From: Eubacterium sp.
Lineage (GTDB): Bacteria > Bacillota_A > Clostridia > Lachnospirales > Lachnospiraceae
Reading direction: 5' to 3'
NCBI GenBank assembly: GCA_024687845.1
Contig: JAILEL010000094.1
Span: 1-12,376, forward strand
DNA length: 12,376 nt
Below, in pieces: positions 1 through 6,421 of this stretch (position 1 is the first letter of the stretch; the number at the start of each line of letters is the position of its first letter). The position numbers were made by a program, and so were the translations under genes. A model generated the notes under the pieces. The model made no database searches. It worked only from the letters and a program-made list of their open reading frames with translations, and was not told where the DNA came from.

Positions 1-437
1 TTAAACGCCATCTCCTCCCATTTAGTTCCCGGTTTTCCGTAGTTCGCATAAGGATCTATTGAGATTCCTCCTCTTGGAGTAAATTTGCCCCATACCTCAA
101 TATATTTAGGATCCATGAGCTTGATAAGATCCTTCATAATAGTATTTACACAGTCTTCATGAAAGTCCCCATGATTTCTGAAACTGAAAAGATACAGCTT
201 TAGCGATTTACTTTCAACCATCTTTACATCCGGAATATAAGAGATATAAATAGTCGCAAAATCCGGCTGTCCTGTTATAGGACAAAGACTTGTAAATTCC
301 GGACAGTTGAACTTAACAAAATAATCATTTCCCTGATGTTTATTCTCAAAAGTCTCCAGAATATCAGGATTATAATCCTGAGGATATTTTACTCCCTGAT
401 TACCAAGAAGTGACAGGTTATCTTCTTTTCTATTCAT
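1..437 (-). CDS. queF: NADPH-dependent 7-cyano-7-deazaguanine (preQ0) reductase, 3' end cut by window edge
   Basis: QueF reduces the nitrile of preQ0 to preQ1 in the cytoplasm, a step of tRNA queuosine synthesis. I translated 145 codons from ATG 435-437; the frame is still open at base 1, so only the C-terminal end (roughly 15-20 residues by comparison with the short Bacillus-type enzyme) is missing. The protein starts [15 protein letters not shown]. It carries [14 protein letters not shown] with the thioimide-forming Cys52 and Asp59, the QueF signature ESKSLK (75-80), and [10 protein letters not shown] (87-95), whose His/Glu contact the substrate. This is the unimodal type (about 165 aa), not the E. 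coli duplicated form. A Shine-Dalgarno TAAGGAA (446-452) supports the start. Its transcript appears to be monocistronic from a promoter at 475-503, after the terminator of the upstream gene. The other queuosine gene here, queA, lies at the opposite edge. The identification is firm. Confidence 0.96.
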   Translation of the reverse strand, partial: MNRKEDNLSLLGNQGVKYPQDYNPDILETFENKHQGNDYFVKFNCPEFTSLCPITGQPDFATIYISYIPDVKMVESKSLKLYLFSFRNHGDFHEDCVNTIMKDLIKLMDPKYIEVWGKFTPRGGISIDPYANYGKPGTKWEEMAF

Positions 438-471
438 AATTTCTCATTCCTTACTGTAATTTTTTCCCATA

Positions 472-503
472 GATAGTATATTGTATCACAAATATACTAT
501 CAA
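472..503 (-). promoter_or_regulatory. Candidate queF promoter overlapped by a 9-bp inverted repeat
   Basis: On the minus strand TTGATA (498-503) is followed after 17 bp by TATACT (475-480), each five of six matches to sigma-A consensus, about 40 bp before the queF ATG. A perfect inverted repeat GATAGTATA (472-480) / TATACTATC (493-501), with a 12-bp centre, coincides with both promoter elements, so it may be a repressor operator. The match is seen in the sequence; the operator role is inferred. The predicted leader is only about 30 nt, and I found no preQ1 aptamer in it. Confidence 0.55.
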
Positions 504-585
504 AGGCAATTTGTGTCTAAAAAAAGTTACTTTATCTCATGATACCTGCGAAGCAGGTGATTCAAAACACACTCTTAAGTCAACC

Positions 586-623
586 GTGAATATAAATAAT
601 ACGAGGGAGTTCCCCCCTCGTAT
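586..623 (-). terminator. Intrinsic terminator after the secreted-protein gene
   Basis: A perfect 9-bp stem (599-607 with 615-623) and 7-nt loop lie 33 bp after the stop codon at 656. On the minus strand the hairpin is followed by an AU-rich stretch (TTATTTATATT) rather than a pure T-run, so termination may be incomplete. It separates the secreted-protein gene from queF. Confidence 0.7.
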
Positions 624-655
624 CATTTCACCCTATGTCAATTAAATTTTTCAAT

Positions 656-1156
656 CTAACTGATTTTAATATTATAGTTGCACATTCTTTTATCAAGAAA
701 TGTACCATAGATTACTAATGTCTCGCCCTTCTTCATTTTAATATCTACATTCCATGTACGAGTTCCGCCATATTTTCTCCTATATCCATTCGTTACCAAC
801 CATAACTGATCTTTTCCATTTGTAAATGTAATAGGATATAATCGGTTATTCTTATAACGATAGAAAATCAATCCAACAGAACCAACTGTGTTAGGATTAG
901 TTCCAACTCTTGCATCAGTACACTTGAAACGTATGTATCCACTTCTAGTAGCCTTATATTTTACATAACCAGCACCTTTTTTAAATGTAACTCTATTATT
1001 ACCTTTTTTAGCTGCTGGCAGTTTTCTGATCTGAGAAGCTGAAACCCTGAGCGTACTTGCTGCCTCTGATTTAATACTGAAAAAGCCACTAAACATTGCA
1101 ATGAAAATCATCGCAGTCGCGAGTAACAAACTAATTAATCTCTTTCTAATCTTCAT
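656..1156 (-). CDS. Small secreted protein of unknown function, downstream of a c-di-GMP riboswitch
   Basis: This 166-residue protein has a classical Sec signal peptide: basic MKIRKR, a hydrophobic core (about 8-27) and an Ala-rich end, with likely cleavage near 32-33 after SEA or SEAA. The mature part is about 133 residues, strongly basic (many Lys/Arg), and rich in Tyr, Gly and alternating hydrophobic residues such as YVKYKATRSGYIRFKC and TLVIYGTFL, which suggests a small beta-sandwich. It has two cysteines (about 80 and 159) and no sorting motif or transmembrane anchor, so it is probably released or held by charge. I do not recognise a family. A loose likeness to pre-peptidase C-terminal (PPC) type beta-sandwich domains is only an impression. 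The start is firm: AGGAGGT (1164-1170) lies 7 bp upstream. The gene has its own promoter, leader riboswitch and terminator, so c-di-GMP probably sets its expression, as for many exported adhesion or matrix proteins. Confidence 0.85.
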   Translation of the reverse strand: MKIRKRLISLLLATAMIFIAMFSGFFSIKSEAASTLRVSASQIRKLPAAKKGNNRVTFKKGAGYVKYKATRSGYIRFKCTDARVGTNPNTVGSVGLIFYRYKNNRLYPITFTNGKDQLWLVTNGYRRKYGGTRTWNVDIKMKKGETLVIYGTFLDKRMCNYNIKIS

Positions 1157-1283
1157 AATGCTTACCTCCTCAACCTTTTCTAATTACTGCTGACACAAAG
1201 CTATCTTAGCCTTTTTCATCGAGGAGTTCTTTTGTAACATAAATCTGACTCATTTTGAACTAATCACTGAGTAGAAAAATGAT

Positions 1284-1315
1284 AAAACAGAAAAGGCACT
1301 TACAAGTAAGTGCCT
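1284..1315 (-). terminator. Intrinsic terminator acting as riboswitch expression platform
   Basis: A 22-nt near-perfect palindrome (1294-1315; arms AGGCACTTAC and GTAAGTGCCT) is followed on the minus strand by TTTTCTGTTTT. It lies about 20 nt after the c-di-GMP aptamer and about 140 nt before the start codon of the gene at 656-1156, the usual place of a riboswitch-controlled terminator. Its 5' arm (1312-1317 on the plus-strand numbering) can also pair with bases inside the aptamer at 1355-1360. Confidence 0.85.
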
Positions 1316-1334
1316 GTCAAAATCACAAATCGTG

Positions 1335-1400
1335 ATGCAGCTGACTACCATTTAACAGGCTCTAGAGCTTTGCGTCACTGGTTTTCACCAGTTTTGCCAA
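1335..1400 (-). promoter_or_regulatory. Cyclic di-GMP-I riboswitch aptamer (GEMM motif)
   Basis: The minus strand reads GGCAAA, then a six-pair stem closed by a GAAA tetraloop (1377-1392), then the invariant GACGCAAAGC (1367-1376), then a second, short arm with GAGCCTG and GGTAGTCAGCTGC (1337-1365). This is the order and spacing of the GEMM-I aptamer, which binds c-di-GMP. The position equivalent to Vc2 G20 (first G of GGCAAA, 1398) is G, as in c-di-GMP sensors rather than A as in the cGAMP-selective variants. The P1 helix looks weak, and the tetraloop-receptor arm is shorter than usual. A sigma-A promoter precedes it, and a terminator plus a signal-peptide protein gene follow. Confidence 0.88.
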
Positions 1401-1430
1401 AAAAATTTTACAAAGATACATATATGTAAA

Positions 1431-1459
1431 ATTTTACACTATAAAGCCAAAAAAGTCAA
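1431..1459 (-). promoter_or_regulatory. Sigma-A promoter of the riboswitch leader
   Basis: TTGACT (1454-1459) and TAAAAT (1431-1436) are separated by exactly 17 bp on the minus strand. The predicted start near 1424 lies about 25 nt before the aptamer. A 14-bp perfect palindrome TGTAAAATTTTACA (1425-1438) covers the -10 element and may be an operator. The promoter sits only 30-60 bp after the response regulator stop codon, with no terminator between. Confidence 0.75.
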
Positions 1460-1488
1460 CATAAATGTCATATTTTTGATGTTTCAGT

Positions 1489-2178
1489 TTAATCCTGAAA
1501 ATAGTATCCAACACCCCATTTTGTATGAATATACTCTGGATCTGCCGGATGGGTTTCAATCTTTTCTCTTAGTCTTCTTACATGAACATCAACTGTTCTT
1601 GCATCACCAGGATATGTTGCCCCCCATATCTCATTAAGAAGCTCATCTCTTGAATAAACTCTGTTAGGATTAGATACAAGAAGCATGACGAGATCAAATT
1701 CCTTTGCTGTAAGACTTACTTCATGTCCCTTGATAAATACTCGTCTTGAATCTGTCTCAATCTTAAGACCCTTTTTCTCGATTACATTTGAAGCTGACAT
1801 GCGCATATCATCGCCCTTATTATTACGGCGGAGAATTGCCTTTATTCTTGCCTTAACCTCTAGTATATTAAATGGTTTCGTAATGTAATCGTCTGCGCCA
1901 TATTCGAGTCCCATGATTTTATCCATGTCCTCGCCCTTAGCTGTAAGCATGATTATCGGAACATCTGAGAATTCTCTTACCATCTGACAAACCTCAAGTC
2001 CGGATAGCTTTGGAAGCATTATATCCAGAAGCATTATATCATAGGAGTTGGCACGAACCTTCTCAACTGCCTCTTCCCCATCAAACGCTGTATCTACTTC
2101 CATATCATCCTGCTCAAGTGAAAACTTAAGACCTTTTACAATAAGCTTCTCATCATCTACAACAAGTACTCTTTTCAT
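1489..2178 (-). CDS. OmpR/PhoB-family response regulator, WalR-like, no kinase beside it
   Basis: This 229-aa cytoplasmic transcription factor has an N-terminal receiver domain (about 1-115) and a C-terminal winged-helix DNA-binding domain (about 132-228). The receiver has acidic residues D8, D9 and E10, phospho-acceptor D52 (LLDIMLP), T79 and K101 (ITKPF), so it should be phosphorylatable. The DNA-binding part has GDARTVDVHVRRLREKIE and ends GVGYYFQD, close to the WalR (YycF) pattern; WalR controls wall metabolism genes in Bacillota. I start at ATG 2176-2178 because GGGAG lies 6-7 bp upstream. A longer open frame begins 54 bp earlier but has no support. It lies 57 bp after comEA and is probably co-transcribed with it. 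No histidine kinase is adjacent in the window, although in walRK operons the kinase normally follows directly. The family is certain; the WalR assignment is a reasoned guess, and a PhoP-like regulator is the alternative. Confidence 0.93.
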   Translation of the reverse strand: MKRVLVVDDEKLIVKGLKFSLEQDDMEVDTAFDGEEAVEKVRANSYDIMLLDIMLPKLSGLEVCQMVREFSDVPIIMLTAKGEDMDKIMGLEYGADDYITKPFNILEVKARIKAILRRNNKGDDMRMSASNVIEKKGLKIETDSRRVFIKGHEVSLTAKEFDLVMLLVSNPNRVYSRDELLNEIWGATYPGDARTVDVHVRRLREKIETHPADPEYIHTKWGVGYYFQD

Positions 2179-2235
2179 ATGATCTCCCTTATATAATTCT
2201 TTTCCTTCATTTATTAGGTTCGATATCAACAAAAT

Positions 2236-2934
2236 TTAATCATCAACTGTAATCTGTGATTTCAGCTTTTCAAAGGTTGCATCACCGATTCCACTTACTT
2301 TTTTGATATCTTCAATACAACTGAAGTCGCCATACATTTCTCTATAACTGATTATGTCCTCAGCTTTACCCTCTCCTATTCCAGAAAGCGTCATCAGTTC
2401 CTCTTTGCTGGCATTATTGATATTTATCCTGCCGTCATCAGAACTGCCATTATCTGAGCTAATATCGTCAGATATGTTTTCCTCTTCCGGATTATAAGTT
2501 CCGTTCTCAATCTCACTTTCCGAAGGAAAATATATCTTCTGACCATCAGTTATCTTAGCCGCCAGATTTATCACGCCCCTGGCTGCTCCTTCTGAATACC
2601 CTCCAGCCGCTCTGAGGGCATCATCTATCCTTTCGTCATCCTTTAGCTTGTAGACACCTTCATTATTAACGCATCCACATACATAAACATATACATAGTC
2701 TATTTCAACCGACTCTTCTTCATCCAGCTCTTTTGAAGTTGAATCAGTTGTTTTATCGTTCTCTGATATATATTCAGTATTAACATCACCCAAAGAAGCT
2801 GTGTCAGTTGATATATCTTCATCAACTGAGCCATCCATTGTCGTTATATTAATATCTTCATGTGCACAAGCGGATAAACTAAAAACTACAAATATTATTA
2901 CTAAAAAAATTATAAATAACTTAAATTCCTGCAT
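2236..2934 (-). CDS. comEA: ComEA-like DNA-binding competence protein, predicted lipoprotein (SLBB + helix-hairpin-helix)
   Basis: This 232-aa exported protein has a hydrophobic N-terminus ending in the lipobox LSAC (Cys23), an acidic Ser/Asp/Thr-rich spacer (24-78), an SLBB domain (about 79-138, with VYVCGCVNNEGVYKL and RAAGGYSEGA), a second acidic spacer, and a tandem helix-hairpin-helix ComEA domain (168-228, ININNASKEEL, SGIGEGKAEDII, VSGIGDATFEKL). ComEA captures incoming double-stranded DNA at the outer membrane face for transport by ComEC. In Bacillus it is held by an uncleaved transmembrane helix; here a lipid anchor is predicted instead. AAGGAGGA just before ATG 2932-2934 fixes the start. 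No comEC or comEB neighbours it; the next gene is a response regulator. A promoter must lie within the 70 bp between this gene and the argB terminator, but I could not assign one convincingly. Confidence 0.88.
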   Translation of the reverse strand: MQEFKLFIIFLVIIFVVFSLSACAHEDINITTMDGSVDEDISTDTASLGDVNTEYISENDKTTDSTSKELDEEESVEIDYVYVYVCGCVNNEGVYKLKDDERIDDALRAAGGYSEGAARGVINLAAKITDGQKIYFPSESEIENGTYNPEEENISDDISSDNGSSDDGRININNASKEELMTLSGIGEGKAEDIISYREMYGDFSCIEDIKKVSGIGDATFEKLKSQITVDD

Positions 2935-3003
2935 TTATCCTCCTTACAGGATAACCTCAGGACCACATATAATTATTGTAACAAATTTTTAATATTTATC
3001 AAG

Positions 3004-3036
3004 AGGAAAAATGCCCGCCTGAAACGGCGGGCATTT
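3004..3036 (-). terminator. Strong intrinsic terminator of the arg operon
   Basis: An 11-bp perfect GC-rich stem (arms 3009-3019 and 3026-3036, core GCCCGCC/GGCGGGC) with a 6-nt loop is followed on the minus strand by TTTTTCC. It lies 34 bp after the argB stop, so argCJB ends here and comEA is a separate unit. Confidence 0.92.
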
Positions 3037-3069
3037 GTAAATATTTGCGATTAACGGACAAATAAATAT

Positions 3070-3948
3070 TTATTTACGAATTGCTGTTCCGATTCCGGTA
3101 TCTGTGTAGAACTCCAGAAGCAGACAATGCTCAAGACGTCCATCCAGAATATGAACACGTGATACGCCATTATTCATGGCATCGATGCAGTTCTGAAGCT
3201 TTGGAAGCATTCCTCCACCTACTACACCTTTATCAATCAGCTCCTGAGCTTCATCGATTGTCATTTCTGAAATCAAAGTTTTCTTATCCATAGGATCAGT
3301 AAATACGCCTTCGATATCTGTCAGGAATACCAGCTTTTCAGCCTTTATAGCTGTAGCTACTGCACAGGCACAGTCATCTGCATTAATATTATAGTCATGA
3401 TCATCCTCAAGTCCCATTCCTATTGGTGCTACAACAGGTATAAAATCAGCATCTAAAAGGGATTCAATAACTGAACTGTCTGTAGCAACTACTTCACCGA
3501 CATATCCGATATCCTTACCATCAGACAGCTTCTTCTGAACCTTTAGGAGACCAGCGTCCTTACCACTGATTCCTACAGCCTTTAAACCAACCTTTGACAT
3601 AAGTCCTACAAGGCTTCTGTTAACATTATTCAGAACCATCTCTGCAACCTCAAGAGTTGGTTCATCAGTCACTCTGAGACCATTTGTAAAATGTGTCTCC
3701 ATTCCGAGCCTATCAATCCATTTGCTGATTTCCTTTCCCCCACCATGAACAATAATAGGTTTGAAACCAACTAATTTCAGAAGAGCCACATCTCTGATTA
3801 CATTAAACTTCAGATTTTCATCCAGCATGGCAGAACCACCATACTTAACAACGATCTTCTTACCGTTGAATTTCTGAATATATGGTAAAGCCTCAATAAG
3901 TGTCTGAGCTTTCTTCATAACCTCTTCTATATCATCATTTTTTGTCAT
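3070..3948 (-). CDS. argB: Acetylglutamate kinase
   Basis: ArgB phosphorylates N-acetyl-L-glutamate with ATP, the second step of arginine synthesis, in the cytoplasm. The 292-aa protein shows the amino-acid-kinase fold: VVKYGGSAM (33-41, ATP-phosphate binding Lys35), VHGGGKEI (67-74, substrate glycine loop), NINADD (187-192), and GGGMLPKL (244-251). The N-terminal segment [14 protein letters not shown] is the extra helix typical of hexameric, arginine-inhibited kinases and absent from the E. coli enzyme, so feedback control is likely (inference). There are two adjacent ATGs. GAGGA (3955-3959) lies 3 bp before the first and 6 bp before the second, so I chose the second (3946-3948); the other choice adds one Met. 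It is the last gene of argCJB, 66-69 bp after argJ, and is followed by a strong terminator. Confidence 0.96.
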   Translation of the reverse strand: MTKNDDIEEVMKKAQTLIEALPYIQKFNGKKIVVKYGGSAMLDENLKFNVIRDVALLKLVGFKPIIVHGGGKEISKWIDRLGMETHFTNGLRVTDEPTLEVAEMVLNNVNRSLVGLMSKVGLKAVGISGKDAGLLKVQKKLSDGKDIGYVGEVVATDSSVIESLLDADFIPVVAPIGMGLEDDHDYNINADDCACAVATAIKAEKLVFLTDIEGVFTDPMDKKTLISEMTIDEAQELIDKGVVGGGMLPKLQNCIDAMNNGVSRVHILDGRLEHCLLLEFYTDTGIGTAIRK

Positions 3949-4017
3949 CATAATTCCTCACTCTTTTCTATCAACATTATGTTAACCATATAAATTTATA
4001 TGATTATATTTGACCGA

Positions 4018-5406
4018 TTAAGAACGATAATCAGCATTAATAGTTACATATTCATGTGTCAGATCACAGCCCCAGGCTATAGCAGAATACTCTCCATCAT
4101 GAATATCACAGACAGCTGTTATTTCATCAGGCGAAAGAATGCGAAGTGCCTCTTCCTCTGAAAACTCTGGTAGTCTGCCTTTATCAATCAGTTTTATGGA
4201 GCCTTCTTTACTGGACATTGTTATATCCGTCTTATCAGGATCAAACTTTGCACCAGAATATCCCATTGCACAGAATATTCTTCCACAGTTTGCATCTCTT
4301 CCATATATCGCAGCCTTGGAAAGGTTGGATGTAATTATAGACTTAGCAAGTGTTTTTGCTGTCTGATAGTCAGGGGCACCAACAACCTTAGCTACAAACA
4401 GTCTTGTAGCACCTTCGCCATCCTCAGCTATGCTTTTTGCCAGATGCTCACAAACCGTATAAAGAGCCTCATACAGCTTATCATACTCACACTTTTCTGT
4501 ATCTGAAGCATTTTCTGAATTGCTTCCTCCAAGATATGCCTTTTTGCTGATATCTGTATCACCGGTTTCATCTATATCATCTAAATTAATACCAAGATAA
4601 TCTGCTGTAATCGTCTCATTTCCAGCCTTGCCATTGGAAAGCCATACTACTGTATCATTTGTTGAAGTATCTCCATCAACCGAGACCATATTGAAGGTTC
4701 TCTCAACAACTGCTCGAAGAAGCTTCTGAGCCAGTTCCTTCTCAATGCTGATATCTGACAAGATAAATCCAAGCATTGTTCCCATATTTGGATGTATCAT
4801 ACCCGAGCCCTTACACATTGCACCAATGTGGCATTTCTTTCCGCCAATCTCGAATTCAACTGCTACTTCTTTCGGATGAGTATCCGTTGTCATAATAGCT
4901 TTTGCAGCTTCATTAGCCTCCATGTAAGCATTTGCTTTATTGCCGTCAAAATACGATCTCAGAACTGCTGTATCTGTATCAGGAACCTTCACAAGAGCTC
5001 TCGAAAGATCTCTGATTCCCTCTTCAATAAGCTTAATTGGTAACTGCGGTCCGATAACACCAGTTGACATCGTCAGCACCTGTGTCTCAGGAACGCCCAG
5101 ACATTCTGATGCCTTTGCAGCTTCTCTCATACAGTTGGAATAACCTTCTTCACCAGTTGCGGCATTTGCTATACCTGTATTAATTACTATAGCACTTGCA
5201 AGGCCAGCCTTAACAACCTGCATATCCCATTTTACAGGAGCTGCCTTTACAGTATTCCTGGTAAATGTACCAACAACAGTCGCAGGTACATCACTTTTTA
5301 TAAGTGTAAGGTCCCTTTTTCCATTTCCCTTTTTTATTCCAATATTTTTACTGGCTACACTGTAGCCCTTAGCAGCAAGTATTCCACCTTCAACTAAATT
5401 AATCAT
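4018..5406 (-). CDS. argJ: Bifunctional glutamate N-acetyltransferase / amino-acid acetyltransferase (ornithine acetyltransferase) with an inserted segment
   Basis: ArgJ moves the acetyl group from N-acetylornithine to glutamate, closing the acetyl cycle. Many members also make acetylglutamate from acetyl-CoA. It is made as one chain that cleaves itself before a conserved Thr to give alpha and beta subunits. Here the site is KGSGMIHPNMGTML, with Thr210 as nucleophile; the residue before it is Gly rather than the usual Ala. The oxyanion region STGVIG is at 114-119. At 462 aa it is about 50 longer than usual; an acidic segment of about 35-40 residues (roughly 270-306) is inserted in the beta chain between NGKAGNETIT and YEALYTVCEHLAKSIAEDGEGATR. 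The C-terminus DLTHEYVTINADYRS is canonical. It starts 19 bp after argC; AAGGGGG (5421-5427) overlaps the argC stop but sits 14 bp from the ATG, and the closer site is only GGAAT. Translation is therefore probably coupled to argC. Confidence 0.95.
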   Translation of the reverse strand: MINLVEGGILAAKGYSVASKNIGIKKGNGKRDLTLIKSDVPATVVGTFTRNTVKAAPVKWDMQVVKAGLASAIVINTGIANAATGEEGYSNCMREAAKASECLGVPETQVLTMSTGVIGPQLPIKLIEEGIRDLSRALVKVPDTDTAVLRSYFDGNKANAYMEANEAAKAIMTTDTHPKEVAVEFEIGGKKCHIGAMCKGSGMIHPNMGTMLGFILSDISIEKELAQKLLRAVVERTFNMVSVDGDTSTNDTVVWLSNGKAGNETITADYLGINLDDIDETGDTDISKKAYLGGSNSENASDTEKCEYDKLYEALYTVCEHLAKSIAEDGEGATRLFVAKVVGAPDYQTAKTLAKSIITSNLSKAAIYGRDANCGRIFCAMGYSGAKFDPDKTDITMSSKEGSIKLIDKGRLPEFSEEEALRILSPDEITAVCDIHDGEYSAIAWGCDLTHEYVTINADYRS

Positions 5407-5425
5407 ATCCTATTCCATATCCCCC

Positions 5426-6370
5426 TTATATATTCAATCCTTTTGACTCATCACAACCCATCACAATGTTCATGCACTGGATTGCGGCACCGGAAGCGCC
5501 CTTACCAAGATTATCGAAGCGGCTGCTTACCACAATACGTTCTTCATTACCAGTCACGAAGATTTCCATTCCATCCCAGCCAGCGCAGGCATCTGAGAAT
5601 AGTGCTCCACCAGCTTCAACATCTGCACCAAATGGCATTACCTTGATAAATCTTTCGTTCTTATAATAGTCTGCCAAATAATCTCTTACTTCCTCAGGTG
5701 TCTTAATCTTTGCAAGCATATCAGTATAAAGTGGAAGCTGAACTACCATACCACTGTGATAGTTTGTTGTCATCGGGCAGAAAAGTGGCTCACGCTTCAG
5801 TCCAGTTATAATCTTCATTTCCTTTAAATGCTTATGAGACTGTCCCCAGGCATACATTCTTGCAGAATCAAACTTTTTATCACGTCCATCTTCTTCATAG
5901 CTGGCGATAAGTTTTTTTCCGCCTCCACTATAACCAGATACTGCAAAAATCGATACTGGATAATCCTCCTTCATAATTCCACCCTTCACAAGTGGATATG
6001 CAAGTCCTATAAATCCACTTGCATAACAGCCCGGAACAGCTATACGCTTTCCATTAGCAATGGCCTGTCGATGTTCCTCAGAAAGTTCTGGAAAACCATA
6101 TGCCCAGCCCGCTTCTGTTCGATGCGCTGTTGATGCATCAATAATTACAGTATCAGGATTATCACATAATGTTACTGCTTCTTTAGCTGCTGCATCTGGC
6201 AGGCATAGGAATGTAATATCTGACGTATTAATAAACTTTCTAATCTCATTCGGATCCTTACGTTTGTCACTATCTATCTTCAAAAGCTCTATATCATCTC
6301 TTAGCTGAAAGCGTTCAAAGATACGCAGTCCCGTTGTTCCTTCACTGCCATCAATAAATACTTTCTTCAT
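5426..6370 (-). CDS. argC: N-acetyl-gamma-glutamyl-phosphate reductase, type 2
   Basis: ArgC reduces N-acetylglutamyl phosphate to the semialdehyde with NADPH, the third step of arginine synthesis. The 314-aa chain begins MKKVFIDGSEGTTGLRIFERF, the nucleotide-binding start of the shorter type 2 family, instead of the GxSGYxG of the roughly 345-aa type 1. The catalytic cysteine is C115 in VPGCYASG, followed by YSGGGKKL and HKHLKEM, where a conserved His acts in catalysis. I start at ATG 6368-6370 because GAGGAGGAG (6378-6386) lies 7 bp upstream; an in-frame TTG six codons earlier would lie in the SD itself. It is the first gene of argC-argJ-argB. A long AT-rich leader with ATGNATAT repeats upstream suggests ArgR/AhrC control. 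argD, argF, argG and argH are not in the window. Confidence 0.95.
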   Translation of the reverse strand: MKKVFIDGSEGTTGLRIFERFQLRDDIELLKIDSDKRKDPNEIRKFINTSDITFLCLPDAAAKEAVTLCDNPDTVIIDASTAHRTEAGWAYGFPELSEEHRQAIANGKRIAVPGCYASGFIGLAYPLVKGGIMKEDYPVSIFAVSGYSGGGKKLIASYEEDGRDKKFDSARMYAWGQSHKHLKEMKIITGLKREPLFCPMTTNYHSGMVVQLPLYTDMLAKIKTPEEVRDYLADYYKNERFIKVMPFGADVEAGGALFSDACAGWDGMEIFVTGNEERIVVSSRFDNLGKGASGAAIQCMNIVMGCDESKGLNI

Positions 6371-6421
6371 AATAAAGCTCCTCCTCAAAACAATTTATAT
6401 ATCACTCATTATTTTACTTTA

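Noticed and set aside
438..600. preQ1 riboswitch before queF
   Set aside because: I looked for the short C-rich loop and A-rich tail of preQ1-I aptamers on the minus strand and found no match.
1489..2232. Longer response regulator frame with 18 extra N-terminal residues
   Set aside because: The receiver domain normally starts with the MKRVLVVDD segment, the internal ATG (2176-2178) has a good SD, and the extension has none.
3060..3076. AT-only palindrome at the argB stop codon
   Set aside because: AAATAAATATTTATTT is symmetric but of low complexity; the true terminator is the GC-rich hairpin next to it.
3987..4002. 16-bp palindrome CATATAAATTTATATG between argJ and argB
   Set aside because: It is perfect but purely AT-rich within an operon gap, has no T-run or promoter match, and may be chance.
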